In this document: positions 39,001-47,347 of the stretch, piece after piece
Layout: the number at the start of each line of letters is the position of its first letter
Position numbering within the stretch: the first letter of the stretch is position 1
Source of the DNA: Myxococcota bacterium
Lineage (GTDB): Bacteria; Myxococcota_A; UBA796
Assembly: GCA_029251165.1 (NCBI GenBank)
Contig: JAQXDW010000042.1
Coordinates: 1 to 64,000, forward strand
Length of the DNA stretch: 64,000 nt
Direction of reading: 5' to 3'
The notes under the pieces: model-generated
What the model was told of the DNA's origin: nothing
Databases searched by the model: none
Seen by the model: the letters and a program-made list of their open reading frames with translations, nothing else
Position numbers and translations under genes: made by a program

Positions 39001-39112
39001 GGCAGACGATCTGCGAGGCGAACAGCGCGGTCAGCCCACCGCCGATGAGGACGGTGTTGCGAAACATTCGCCGTCGCCTGTCGTGGATCTGTCTCTCGGT
39101 CGGTTCTGCCAC
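36053..39112 (-). CDS. Alpha-2-macroglobulin N-terminal half (split gene), membrane anchored
   Basis: 1019 residues with a single N-terminal membrane helix (about 16-38) instead of a lipobox. GTG start with AGGAG seven bases upstream. MG-type beta domains follow: KIHVLTDRPLYEPGNPVQFRAV near 170 (MG2) and LPRFRVEATTDAPWYTQGD near 265, then the bait-region domain near 820 (LTLSSDAPRYAPGDTATINIQ, AAVGLFGVDNSLAQL). Residues about 474-687 are an insertion with two repeated Cys-pair modules. The protein stops after the bait-region domain, where the next gene takes over. The two together equal a full-length A2M. Confidence 0.85.
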   Translation of the reverse strand: MAEPTERQIHDRRRRMFRNTVLIGGGLTALFASQIVCLPTLLDGVILDECPSGELRQTIQVNASDLGRSQEGWAEVRVRAHYTSGAADADLSTNIRQFRSELLLVDEDGEETPLEVRRWDLYGGVQTGHVSLPSVPDGDYLLRTTVRSNIGKDVLDSPLPLYAPAKIHVLTDRPLYEPGNPVQFRAVALKAADQVPITGRPGRWMVLNPRGEILLEESSPTGDWGVVAGSFPLDSQAESGTWTVRYSSGEDSGELTFQVEPFTLPRFRVEATTDAPWYTQGDTPTINGAVAYSSGAPVEGADLEITWSFSGRWPPPTAWSEGALPTSGTTDRNGTFSLTLPPIPADLIDTVRMTGTISAVDAAGDRVVGTVTALLSADDIAASAVTELSDGLVESFNNRVYLRVTTPDGRALPGAEVTVKRAWDATDTGTVATADADGVAAIQIDPGAPVTVVVPALPVRPPPKQQPIQRTGVRELITDEAPMLADRLAMDRWTDALEPCARWVSGSPQSFSLGLMIEPSGTVSALTAGDSELEQCIADRISRRSAAPGRRRLFEVDYQISDPELPTVNTTMTGARSRSTVLRTAFSRAALQARTCLPESTPSTSLPRELTWQTTAKSRALTLRWADTRTTTRLSASAASCVEQTFASVTLPEEAQQTAMGVLSISTIESQRINRARSYPTMILGYELSISAAVDGEEIGETTMQFSPGSVPRLRIRADTIIAAAGDVLRFTFIRGPSFTGTLTGDADLSAQDGSRIKGTIAERAVAFTLPDDAEGWYTLSHSGATARVFVPPPENLTLTLSSDAPRYAPGDTATINIQTTASGQGASAAVGLFGVDNSLAQLTPLPGPGAMSDVMIDAPTLSPAFGVLDGTALVMGHIKGENAAAAAVLRVTDVPTPAALDRKVSINDRTHFDPVEELTDRFYTVLAELHLQTRQWEHTAAEEEQMSPKIMADLWASARAACEAREEDVRDAYGRPLRLHRLPGDLLSMTDPHAVVLDGSRLPEDVENWTAWVRKEQP

Positions 39113-39179
39113 GCTGCAACTCCTGCTCGGCCCATCAACGTCTCAAGCTGCATCGAGCTTACACGCCAGGTCCATCACA

Positions 39180-40517
39180 TTATCGCAGCAATGAATCGAT
39201 CTCCTCCGCGAGCACCTCTCCGGCACGCGCGCAGTCTTTTACGCCGATTCCGCCCATGTGGTTGCCAGCGAAGAACAAGCCCCTGTGGCGAGCGGTGGCT
39301 GCGCGCAGGAGGGCGAGACGAGCGGAGTGTCCCGGGGCATACAGCGGAATGCCGAGAGGATTGCGATAGATCTTCACCATGGCCGGCATGGCACGCGTGC
39401 TTCCGAGGTAGCGGTTGAGCATGGTCTGTGTGGCAGACAGCAGGGCTTGATCGTCGAGGGCGGGAACCTCCGGGTGGATCGCACCGCCGAGAATGGACCG
39501 CATCAAGACCTCTCCCGTGCGCCCATGCTGGGGAAAGATGCTGGAGGTAAACAGGGTGCCGAGCACGCCCTCAGAGGGCTCACCGCGCGCCATCAGCACA
39601 CCGAAGCCGTCCGGTGTTCGTGGAAAGGCGTCGGCGGGCCAGGCGGTGATGACCACAGCGACCGGAGAGTACGTGATGCCGCTGAGGGTCTGCGCGACCT
39701 CTCCATCGACACCACGAAGCAGGGCGGCCTGGGCTGGGGCGGGAGCCGCGAGCACCACGGCATCTGCAGGGATCGAGCCGCCGTCGGTGTGTACCGTCCA
39801 CCCCGACCGTCGACGCTCGACCGCGCAGACCGGGGTGTCACACTGAAGGCGCTCGCCGAGGCGCTGGGCGATGGCAGCGGTGAGCTGGCCGGCACCATTC
39901 ATCAGCGAGGTCAGCCGCCCGGGCGGTGCTCCGCCGCGACGCAGCTTCAGCGCGGCGAGGATGAGGCTGCGGTGCTCGCGCTCCAGCGCATGCATTCGCG
40001 GAAAGGCTGCCGACAGGGAGAGCTGCTCGGGGCCTGCGGCGAAGATCCCAGAGACCATCGGCCCGACCATCGCGTTGACCACGCCCATCCCGAGGCGTCG
40101 GCTGACAAACTGCTCGACGGTCTCTTCAGCGCCCTCTGGCGCACGTCCGATGAACGGCTCCAGCAGGATGCGCAGCTTTGCCGCCGGAGAGAGCAAGCGA
40201 GAGCTCAGGAGCGCGGGAGGCGAGAGCGGAGCGGGGTGCAGCTGTCCGCCGGAGAAGATCCATCGGGTCGAGCGGGGATCGGCCTGGATGAGCTGATCCG
40301 TCAGGCCCACACGCTCCACCAGTCGCCCGATCGCCGGCTCGCTGTCCAGCCATCCGTTGGCGGCCCGGTCTAAGGTGCGACCGTCGATGCTCTCGGAGCG
40401 GACGTTTCCGCCAGCGTGCTCGGATGCCTCCAGGACGGTGATGTCGTGTCTGTCTGGAAGGAACGCGGCCACAGAGAGCCCGGCAATGCCGGCTCCGACG
40501 ATGACGATCTTTGCCAT
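39180..40517 (-). CDS. hemY: Protoporphyrinogen oxidase (HemY/PPOX type)
   Basis: 445 residues. N-terminal FAD dinucleotide fold KIVIVGAGIAGLSVAAFL with EASEHAGGNVRSE, a central substrate domain, and the C-terminal FAD motif LFFAGNHMGGIGVKDCARAG. This is oxygen-dependent protoporphyrinogen IX oxidase (or coproporphyrinogen oxidase in the coproporphyrin branch). Its ATG follows the hemH stop with no gap. The hemE-hemH-hemY order is that of Bacillus. Start codon clear. Confidence 0.9.
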   Translation of the reverse strand: MAKIVIVGAGIAGLSVAAFLPDRHDITVLEASEHAGGNVRSESIDGRTLDRAANGWLDSEPAIGRLVERVGLTDQLIQADPRSTRWIFSGGQLHPAPLSPPALLSSRLLSPAAKLRILLEPFIGRAPEGAEETVEQFVSRRLGMGVVNAMVGPMVSGIFAAGPEQLSLSAAFPRMHALEREHRSLILAALKLRRGGAPPGRLTSLMNGAGQLTAAIAQRLGERLQCDTPVCAVERRRSGWTVHTDGGSIPADAVVLAAPAPAQAALLRGVDGEVAQTLSGITYSPVAVVITAWPADAFPRTPDGFGVLMARGEPSEGVLGTLFTSSIFPQHGRTGEVLMRSILGGAIHPEVPALDDQALLSATQTMLNRYLGSTRAMPAMVKIYRNPLGIPLYAPGHSARLALLRAATARHRGLFFAGNHMGGIGVKDCARAGEVLAEEIDSLLR

Positions 40518-41477
40518 CTACGTCGCATCCTTTCGCCAGCCGGCCGCGGCCTCGGCTTCGCGGACCAGATCGCAGAGTGCACGGGTGAAGGTCGGTCGCG
40601 CGCTGACGGTCTCTGCCCGGACGAACACCACCTCAGCCTCGGCGGCAATCGTTCCCAGCTTCTGATCCAGTGAGACCTGGGTCTGTGCGGACTCCAGGGC
40701 CTCCCCGAGGGGCACCACCACCGCGGCGCTGCCCGAGCTCAGCCCGGCGAGCTGCACGGCGGTGGACGGGACATCCTTCGGGACGGCGGTGAGCGTGGCG
40801 GTGAAGCCAAGCTGGTGCGGGCGGGCGAGGCCGACCGCTGCGACGACTGCTGCAACGGTCTGCTCAAGCTCGCTGCGGGTGTCTGTGAGGATCGCGCTGG
40901 GACCAGTGGGCAGGACCGCCGAGAACAAGACCTGGTAGCGGGTCTGGTGAGCGGGGTGTTGTCTGGCGAGGTCGGCGAGCGCAGCACGGACGGTCTCGGC
41001 GAGGGCATCGACGTAGCCCGCGTGGCTGGGGTAGCTGGTGATGGTGGCGATATCTGCGCCCCGGGCCTGAAGTGCAACGGTGGCGGCGGACATTGCAGAG
41101 TACAGCGCGGGTCCCCGGTGGGGCAGCAGGGGCAGGAGGACCACCCGCTCACCGCGACCGATCCCAGCGGCAACCTCGGAGGCATCTGGAGACCGGTAGC
41201 GGAAGACGGCGCGGCAGGAGTACTTGCCGCCGAGGCTGCGCTGGAGGAGGACGGACTGCTCCTGGAGGGCGTCGTCTGCTGGCGAGGGACCGGGGAGCAT
41301 TCTCCAGGTCGGGGTAAGCTTCCGCAGATGCAGCCAGGTGTAGAACCAGACCGCCAGCGAGGACAGCCAGCCCGGCACACGCAGGACGTGGGGGTCAGTC
41401 AGCCGGCGCGCGAGGAAGTCGGGAAGTTCGCTCTCCTCACGCGGTTCACCGGCGCTCAGCAGCCATATGTGGGTCAT
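40518..41477 (-). CDS. hemH: Ferrochelatase-like protein lacking the catalytic His
   Basis: 319 residues, as expected for ferrochelatase. The N-terminal strand/loop (LLSAGEPREESELPDFLARRLTDPHVL) and overall order fit. At the position of the metal-binding motif FSAHxLP the sequence reads FSAVLPTG, so the invariant His is Val. The later Glu region is ESAQTQVSLD. It lies between hemE and hemY in a coupled operon, so it is still expressed as a haem gene. Whether it inserts iron is doubtful. The name is given by position and family. Confidence 0.75.
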   Translation of the reverse strand: MTHIWLLSAGEPREESELPDFLARRLTDPHVLRVPGWLSSLAVWFYTWLHLRKLTPTWRMLPGPSPADDALQEQSVLLQRSLGGKYSCRAVFRYRSPDASEVAAGIGRGERVVLLPLLPHRGPALYSAMSAATVALQARGADIATITSYPSHAGYVDALAETVRAALADLARQHPAHQTRYQVLFSAVLPTGPSAILTDTRSELEQTVAAVVAAVGLARPHQLGFTATLTAVPKDVPSTAVQLAGLSSGSAAVVVPLGEALESAQTQVSLDQKLGTIAAEAEVVFVRAETVSARPTFTRALCDLVREAEAAAGWRKDAT

Positions 41478-41484
41478 GGGGCCC

Positions 41485-42498
41485 CTACCAGGACCACCCC
41501 TTTACCGCATCGACACTCGCCTGCACACCCTCAACCGGTGTGGACGGGATGCAGCCGTGTCCGAGGTTGAAGATGTGTCCCTTCTGACCAGCGGCCGCGA
41601 TCACCCGGCGGGTCATCGCGGCGACCTCCTCGGGCGGGGCATGCAGGGCGATCGGATCGAGGTTGCCCTGGACGGGAATGTCACCGAGGTGTGCGCGCGC
41701 GCGGGCCATGTCGGTGCGCCAGTCCAGGCCAATGGCGGAGGCTCCGGTCTCTGCAAGCCAGGGGAGGAACGGGCTGGAGTCCTTGGTGAAGTAGAGGGTC
41801 GGTCCCTTCACACCACGAAACGCCCGCTGGGCTGCCGGCAGCGCGAAGCGTCGGAAGTCCTCGCTGGAGAGCGCCCCGGCCCAGGTGTCGAACATCTGCA
41901 CCGCAGCCGCCCCGGCCTCGACCTGGGCTTGGAGGTGCGCCGCGACCACGTCTGCCAGCTTGTTGAGCAGATCGGTGAATCCCTCGGGGTCCTGCCACAT
42001 CATCGTCTTGACGATCTCCCAGTTCTTGGAGCCTCCCCCCTGAACGAGGTAGCAGGCCAGGGTGAACGGCGCGCCGGCGAAGCCGAGGATCGGTACCCCT
42101 GCGGCGGCGTCCGTCATGGTGATGGCGGCGAGGGGCGAGGGCAGGTCGACCACTGGATCGATCCCCTTGAGCGCGGCGATGCCGCCACGATCTCGAACCG
42201 GGTTGTGGATTCGAGGTCCCTCACCAGGATTGAAGGTGAGGTCTGCGCCCATCGCTTCGAGCGGCAAGAGGATGTCAGAGAAGATAATGCCGGCGTCGAA
42301 GCCGAACCGCCGCAGCGGCTGGAGGGTGACCTCACAGGCGAGCTCTGGGGAGTGGCACAGCTCAAGGAAGCTCACCCTGGAGCGGACCTCGCGATACTCA
42401 GGAAGGTATCGCCCGGCCTGACGCATAAACCAGACGGGGGGGCGCTCGGTGGCTTCACCGCGGAGTGCTCGTACAAGGAGGGAGGAGTCGTGCTTCAT
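41485..42498 (-). CDS. hemE: Uroporphyrinogen decarboxylase
   Basis: 337 residues from ATG 42498 (MKHDSSLLVRALRGE), matching the family N-terminus. The GTG at 42564 lies inside the divergent gene. Signature VWFMRQAGRYLPEYRE near 23-38 and the catalytic-site Asp in FSDILLPLEAMGADL. It converts uroporphyrinogen III to coproporphyrinogen III. Its ribosome site is weak. First gene of hemE-hemH-hemY, with only 26 bp to the divergent hydrolase gene. Confidence 0.93.
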   Translation of the reverse strand: MKHDSSLLVRALRGEATERPPVWFMRQAGRYLPEYREVRSRVSFLELCHSPELACEVTLQPLRRFGFDAGIIFSDILLPLEAMGADLTFNPGEGPRIHNPVRDRGGIAALKGIDPVVDLPSPLAAITMTDAAAGVPILGFAGAPFTLACYLVQGGGSKNWEIVKTMMWQDPEGFTDLLNKLADVVAAHLQAQVEAGAAAVQMFDTWAGALSSEDFRRFALPAAQRAFRGVKGPTLYFTKDSSPFLPWLAETGASAIGLDWRTDMARARAHLGDIPVQGNLDPIALHAPPEEVAAMTRRVIAAAGQKGHIFNLGHGCIPSTPVEGVQASVDAVKGWSW

Positions 42499-42524
42499 GC
42501 CGGCTGCATAACGTGGAGATCCCG

Positions 42525-43484
42525 ATGAAGTGGTCTGGACTGCTGTGTGCGCTGCCCGCTGCACTGTCGCTTGTTGCTGTCGGTCTCGCAGTGCTGCTCC
42601 CAGAGCAGACCGTGTGGGGCTACGCCCTGGCTGCCTTGCTGCTGTCGGCGCCGGTCTGGTTGATGGCAGCGTGGCCGCCCTGGTCGCTGCTGGTCGCCTG
42701 GCGGACCGGTGAGCGTCTCGTCCCTGGAGTGTGTGCGGTGCTGGGGCTGCTTCTGATGGGCCAGCCGCTTCCCGCTCCGGAGCCTGGAGAAGGGTTCCTC
42801 GTCGTCTCCGCCAACGTCAACGCATTCACCGGTGCGCCGGCTGCGGTAGAGGATGCGCTGGCGCAGCTGGGGGCTGACGTGGTGCTCACCTATGAGCGAC
42901 GGGGAGCGGAGATCGCTGGCATGGTTCGGGTGGCCGATGACTTCGACGCGCAGCTCGCCCGAGCCAGCCACCACGCTGCGGCGTTCTGCCGGCTCGACAC
43001 CGACTGTGCGGGTACAGTCAGCGCGCAGCTCGGCTCTCCGACCATGGCGATGCCGATCGTACACGTCCGCCTCGGCGGGCAGCTGTGTGTGATCGGGGTT
43101 CACGCTCCGCCGCCCTATCCCCGGGATGCAACCGGGATGACCCCCTACATTGCGCACCTCGCCGCGATGATCCACGCGGGACGCATGCGTGGTGATCACG
43201 GTCCCTGTCGCGACGGAGATGCTGCGGTCTTGATGGGCGATATGAACGCGGTGCCTGGATCCTCTCCGATCCGAGCCATGCCGCTGCTGGGGCTGACCGA
43301 CGCGCTGGCGGGTACTGGTGTGTTTGGAGCGAGCTGGCCTGGCGGCGGAGACTGGCCTGATCTTCCAGTCCTGCGTCTGGATCACGCCTTCGTCGGAGCG
43401 GCGACGGTCACCGGGCTCCATCAGGTTGCCCTCCCCGGAAGCGACCATCGGGCGCTCGTCGGCTGGTTCTCGCCGACCGATTAG
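42525..43484 (+). CDS. Endonuclease/exonuclease/phosphatase-family protein, membrane anchored
   Basis: 319 residues from ATG 42525 with GGAG six bases upstream. Two to three N-terminal helices (about 5-80) precede an EEP catalytic domain (about 90-315): VVSANVNAF, GDMNAVPGSSPI, LDHAFV and GSDHRALVGWF, the Asn/Asp/His set of this metal-dependent hydrolase fold. The active site should be periplasmic. Substrate unknown; a nuclease or phosphodiesterase is possible. Confidence 0.82.
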   Translation: MKWSGLLCALPAALSLVAVGLAVLLPEQTVWGYALAALLLSAPVWLMAAWPPWSLLVAWRTGERLVPGVCAVLGLLLMGQPLPAPEPGEGFLVVSANVNAFTGAPAAVEDALAQLGADVVLTYERRGAEIAGMVRVADDFDAQLARASHHAAAFCRLDTDCAGTVSAQLGSPTMAMPIVHVRLGGQLCVIGVHAPPPYPRDATGMTPYIAHLAAMIHAGRMRGDHGPCRDGDAAVLMGDMNAVPGSSPIRAMPLLGLTDALAGTGVFGASWPGGGDWPDLPVLRLDHAFVGAATVTGLHQVALPGSDHRALVGWFSPTD

Positions 43485-43597
43485 GTCTGGCGGCGGCGCT
43501 CCCCGAGGTCTTCTGCCGAGAAGCTGCGCGGAGTCCGCACGCCAAGGCACACCTCGCAGCGGGTCCGCCTCGCGGTCTCCCGACGGCAGGCGCACAC
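43481..43597 (-). CDS. Possible small CxC/CxxC zinc-ribbon protein
   Basis: A 38-codon GTG-start ORF reading CACRRETARRTRCEVCLG then a basic-acidic tail. It has CxC and CxxC pairs like a mini zinc ribbon and lies 54 bases downstream of the exonuclease gene on the same strand. Its stop overlaps the convergent hydrolase stop. The ribosome site is poor and it is absent from the ORF track because it is short. Confidence 0.3.
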   Translation of the reverse strand: MCACRRETARRTRCEVCLGVRTPRSFSAEDLGERRRQT

Positions 43598-43651
43598 CTC
43601 ATCAGCTCGTCCGCCGTCACCTCAGGGCTCCTCAGCGGGGTGCCCTGTGGA

Positions 43652-44230
43652 TCAGCGGCCCGCCATCCGGTCGAGCAGCGCGATGAGGATCTCCGCTTGG
43701 TAGCGGGCGTCGTAGTCTGCACGGTGCTTGAGGGTGAGATCTTCCTGTGGCAGGGGGAGGGAAGCCTGGATGACCTCCTTGCTGCTGTCCAGCCAGTGGA
43801 CGCCGAGCACACCCATCGCGAGCGCCTTGGTGCAGAGCGCTTTGTAGCCAAACGGGTTCTTCATCTCCTCGGCTGCGTAGGTCCAGGCGATGTAGGACCA
43901 GTCAAACGGAGCATTGTGACCGACGAAGGACGCCTCCGTGCCTGGGCGGAGCTGCTCGGTGACCCATGCGGCGAGCGTCTTCATTGCCTCACGACGAGGC
44001 AGGCCCTCTGCGGCGAGTCTGTCCTGGTCGAGTCCGTGAATCGCTGCTGCGCGCGCATCAAACCGCGGAGCCTGAGGCTTGATCTCCATGTAGAAGCTCT
44101 CGCCGATCTCCAGCCGCCCCGCTTCGGAGGGGGCCACCACCACTGCACCCAGCGAGACCATGTCGTACAGGCCAGGGACCGGGCCGTTGGCCTCAATGTC
44201 CACACAGAAGTATGTCGATCGCTGCTCCAT
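43652..44230 (-). CDS. DnaQ-like DEDD 3'-5' exonuclease
   Basis: 192 residues. The Asp/Glu pair of the fold is in CVDIEANGPV, the second Asp in SFVGHNAPFDWSYI, and the last His/Asp in LKHRADYDARYQAEIL, the DEDDh set. It belongs to the RNase T/DnaQ family and probably degrades short single-stranded ends. Its N-terminus is 64 bp from the divergent retropepsin gene. Confidence 0.85.
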   Translation of the reverse strand: MEQRSTYFCVDIEANGPVPGLYDMVSLGAVVVAPSEAGRLEIGESFYMEIKPQAPRFDARAAAIHGLDQDRLAAEGLPRREAMKTLAAWVTEQLRPGTEASFVGHNAPFDWSYIAWTYAAEEMKNPFGYKALCTKALAMGVLGVHWLDSSKEVIQASLPLPQEDLTLKHRADYDARYQAEILIALLDRMAGR

Positions 44231-44294
44231 CTGATGCCTCCAGGCCGGGCCTTATATTCCGGTTCATTAAACGCGGGGTGGGATATCGTGAGGT

Positions 44295-45404
44295 ATGCAT
44301 CGGGGCTTCTTCAGCATCCTGACGATCTGTGCGCTGTTTCCGGCAGGCATCGCGCTGGCGCTGGTGATGGGAGCAGGAGCTATTCGGCAGGGGCCCCCGC
44401 TGCTTGTGGCCCTCTCTGCGGGCGCGGTGGTGGTTCTGCCAGGCCTGTCTCTCTCTGCTGTGGTGCGGTTTCGTGCCCTGGCTGCCGCTGTGGGCGTTCT
44501 GCTCTGGTCGAGCCTGGTGACCGCAGGGTTCTCGCTGTACTTTCCTGGCGAGCGTGCAGATGCCCTGGCCGCTGGGCTCTCGGTCTTCACAACCCCCATC
44601 GGGGTGGCGATCCCCCCCGATGCCATCCTCGCAATCGAGTCTCAGCTCCCTCACCTCGGCGCGGCCACGCCCCGCCCGCCGGTTGCGCGTATCCTGGAGG
44701 AAGTCGAGATTCCGCTGGGGCCGGACGGACCTGCTGACGGGGTGGTCTTGCCGTTTGAGGGCGAGGGGCGGTCGATGTCGCTGCCGCTTCAGGTCGAGGG
44801 ACCGGCCGGAACGCAGGAGCTGTGGATGCTCTTCGACACCGGCGCGACCCTCACGACTCTCAACCAGAGCGCCCTCGACGCCCTCGGCGTTGTCGTTCCT
44901 GCAGATGCACCGGAGGTCACCTTGCGGACGGCCTCAGGCGAGCGAACCGCGAAGGTTGCCCTCATCGAGCGCATGTGGCTGGGCGGTCTGGAGGTCAGCG
45001 GCATCACCGTGGCGCTGTGTGAGGAGTGCGCCGGCAGCCGAACCACTGGACTGCTTGGGCTGAACATCTCTGGGCGCTTCCGGGTCACTGTTGATGGGCA
45101 CCGCCGGGAGCTGATCCTTCAGCCGAGAGAGAGCATCGATCATGCCGTCGATCTCTCACCGTGGCTGTCCATCCGCGCCACCGCAGTGCACTGGAGCGAC
45201 GGGCGAATCGAGGTTGAGGTGGGTGCAGACAGCGTCGCGGATCGGCTGGTGGAGTCTGTGGAGGTTGAGATCCACTGCGATGAGACCTTCACCGCTGTCC
45301 TCGAAGAGATCCCGCCCAACGGCAGCCGGGAGGCCACGGTCTCCCTCCCGCTGGGAACGGACTGCACTGACTACACCGTAGAGATGCGCACCGGACGCTG
45401 GTAG
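44295..45404 (+). CDS. Retropepsin-like aspartic protease, membrane anchored
   Basis: 369 residues. Two to three N-terminal helices (about 5-85) precede a periplasmic retropepsin-like domain (about 150-280) with ELWMLFDTGATLTTLNQSAL (active-site DTGA) and GLLGLNISGRFRVTV. A C-terminal beta-rich region with three Cys follows. The ribosome site is poorly spaced (GAGGT one base before the ATG). Single-domain aspartic proteases of this type dimerise. Substrate unknown. Confidence 0.8.
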   Translation: MHRGFFSILTICALFPAGIALALVMGAGAIRQGPPLLVALSAGAVVVLPGLSLSAVVRFRALAAAVGVLLWSSLVTAGFSLYFPGERADALAAGLSVFTTPIGVAIPPDAILAIESQLPHLGAATPRPPVARILEEVEIPLGPDGPADGVVLPFEGEGRSMSLPLQVEGPAGTQELWMLFDTGATLTTLNQSALDALGVVVPADAPEVTLRTASGERTAKVALIERMWLGGLEVSGITVALCEECAGSRTTGLLGLNISGRFRVTVDGHRRELILQPRESIDHAVDLSPWLSIRATAVHWSDGRIEVEVGADSVADRLVESVEVEIHCDETFTAVLEEIPPNGSREATVSLPLGTDCTDYTVEMRTGRW

Positions 45405-45408
45405 TCCG

Positions 45409-45981
45409 CTACTTCTTCGGTGGAGTCCAGGTTGCGGGGTCCTCGCCTTCGATGAGACCGCTCTCTGGTGTCCAGCCCTTGGCCGGGCTCCAGTTGATGT
45501 TCAGGGCTTCGACCGCTGCCCAAAGCATCAGGTAGACCATCGCGGAGGTGTCTGGCTCGAGATCGACCTCCTGCTCCTGCTTCTCATCGCGCTCAAACAG
45601 AGCCCAGATGATCTCGTCGAGGAGATGGGGCTGAGCGCGCCACGCCACTGCTCGCGCGCGGTCGGCGAAGCCATCGTCAGCGGGCATCAGGCCATCTGCG
45701 GCGGCCATGATGCGAGCGGTCGCAGCGTCGATGTCGCGGCCAGGAACCTTACGGAGGCGTCCGCCAGCCTGATCGAAGATCCGAATGGAGACGGACAGCA
45801 TATACATCGACACCTGGCCAGCCATCGCTCCCATTGGCGCAAAGTTCTGCTCGAAGAACCGGGAGAGCCTGCGCTGCTGCTTGATCAGGCGCGTTGCGGT
45901 TGACTGGAAGGCCTCGCCTTCGCTGCTGCATGCTTCAGCGAGGCGGTGGACCTGGGGACGGAGGATGGTGGGGTTTGACAT
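45409..45981 (-). CDS. Uncharacterised soluble protein
   Basis: 190 residues with no signal peptide, mostly helical. The middle has a Phe/Met-rich amphipathic stretch (FAPMGAMAGQVSMYMLSVSIRIFDQAGG) and a C-terminal Trp/Pro-rich segment (WTPESGLIEGEDPATWTPPKK). 13 bp after the ABC1 kinase gene on the same strand, so co-transcribed with it. No known family recognised. Confidence 0.65.
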   Translation of the reverse strand: MSNPTILRPQVHRLAEACSSEGEAFQSTATRLIKQQRRLSRFFEQNFAPMGAMAGQVSMYMLSVSIRIFDQAGGRLRKVPGRDIDAATARIMAAADGLMPADDGFADRARAVAWRAQPHLLDEIIWALFERDEKQEQEVDLEPDTSAMVYLMLWAAVEALNINWSPAKGWTPESGLIEGEDPATWTPPKK

Positions 45982-45994
45982 GGCCCCAGCACTA

Positions 45995-47347
45995 TCACGC
46001 CACCGGGCTGAAGTCCTCTACCCGGCCTTCGGAGACCGCGATGGCGTGATTGGTGTATCGGTGGAACATCGCACCGTAGTTCATCTCATGGCCGAGCAGG
46101 CGCAGCATGTTGTAGATGCCACCCAGCGCCCGGTGAAGAAAGACGATCTCTCGGGGAGAGCGGAGGTTGGGATACCGCAGCACGCCTGGGACCTGCCGGC
46201 GGACGTCTAACATGATGTTGTCTTCGGCGGTTCCGCAGCGGTAGTTGTCGAGGGTCAGGGGATAGCAGACGGTCTGGGACAGCCTCCAGAGCACCTCCTC
46301 AGATGCTGGAGTGCCAGGGCCGAGGATGTCGAGATCGCGAGCGATGGGGAAGAAGTCGTCCTTGCGGGCTTCTACGATTGCGCTGGCCATCCGGGCATAC
46401 TGGCCGGTCCAGTACGGGTCGAACCGCTTGACGCAGCCGAAGTCGAGGATTCCCACGCCGCCATCTGCGCGGAACAGGTAGTTTCCAGCGTGGGGATCGG
46501 CATGCAGGGCGCGCTGCCGGTAGAACATGTCGTGAAAGCTCTGGGCGAGCAGGTTCCCGGCCCGGGACTTTGCCTCGGGGGTGGCGATCTTCAGGAACTC
46601 GCTCATCGGACGACCCGTGAGGCGATCCATGGTCAGCACCCGACCGGTACACCACTTCGGGTGGGTCTTTGGGATCGAGATGCCCTCGATGCCGGCCATC
46701 GAGCGGTGAAATTCCTCAAGGTTGGCAGCCTCCTGGTAGTAGTCCAGCTCCTCCGCCAGCCGGTCACGCATCTCTTCGAAGACGGCATCGATCTCGGCGC
46801 GGTCCCGCTTGAGCATCCGGCTGGTGATCAGCAGGGACTTCAGCGCGCTGAGGTCTGAGCCGACGCTGTCCTCGATGCCCTCATGGAGCACCTTGACGAC
46901 CACTGGGGTGCCATCTGGCAGACGGGCAGCGTGGGCCTGGGCCAGCGAGGCAGTCCCAAGCGGCTCCTCGTCAAATGCCAGGAAGTTCTCGGAGAGCGAT
47001 CCTTCGAGCTCGGCTTCTACCGCTGCCTGGATGAGCGCAAACGGAATGGGCTCGGCCTTGTCATTGAGCTGGCTGAGGATCGAGGCCATCTCGGGGGGCA
47101 GATCCATGCCCTCGACGACCTGGGCGAGAGACTGGCCGACCTTCATCGCTGCGCCCTTGAGGTTACCCATCGTGGCGACGACGCGCTCGGCATTCTCCAG
47201 GTGGGTCTTGCGCAGTGACGCGGCGCGACCTTCTTCGTCCTGGAAGGCCCCCCTGATGCGCTGCCCGAGATAGCTGCCCGAGACGCGAGAAGTGAGCCCG
47301 CCGAGTCGGGCCAGTCGGCTCATCTTGGAGCGGGGAGGCTTTGCCAT
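45995..47347 (-). CDS. ABC1/UbiB-family protein kinase-like protein
   Basis: 450 residues from ATG 47347; the earlier part of the ORF is not family sequence. The KxGQ motif (AAMKVGQSLAQV) near 66, VVVKVLHEG (ATP-binding Lys), HADPHAGNYLF (catalytic loop) and ILDFGCVKRF (metal-binding DFG) mark an AarF/UbiB/ADCK atypical kinase. In bacteria these support ubiquinone synthesis or lipid metabolism. Neighbouring the uncharacterised gene 45409-45981. Confidence 0.88.
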   Translation of the reverse strand: MAKPPRSKMSRLARLGGLTSRVSGSYLGQRIRGAFQDEEGRAASLRKTHLENAERVVATMGNLKGAAMKVGQSLAQVVEGMDLPPEMASILSQLNDKAEPIPFALIQAAVEAELEGSLSENFLAFDEEPLGTASLAQAHAARLPDGTPVVVKVLHEGIEDSVGSDLSALKSLLITSRMLKRDRAEIDAVFEEMRDRLAEELDYYQEAANLEEFHRSMAGIEGISIPKTHPKWCTGRVLTMDRLTGRPMSEFLKIATPEAKSRAGNLLAQSFHDMFYRQRALHADPHAGNYLFRADGGVGILDFGCVKRFDPYWTGQYARMASAIVEARKDDFFPIARDLDILGPGTPASEEVLWRLSQTVCYPLTLDNYRCGTAEDNIMLDVRRQVPGVLRYPNLRSPREIVFLHRALGGIYNMLRLLGHEMNYGAMFHRYTNHAIAVSEGRVEDFSPVA

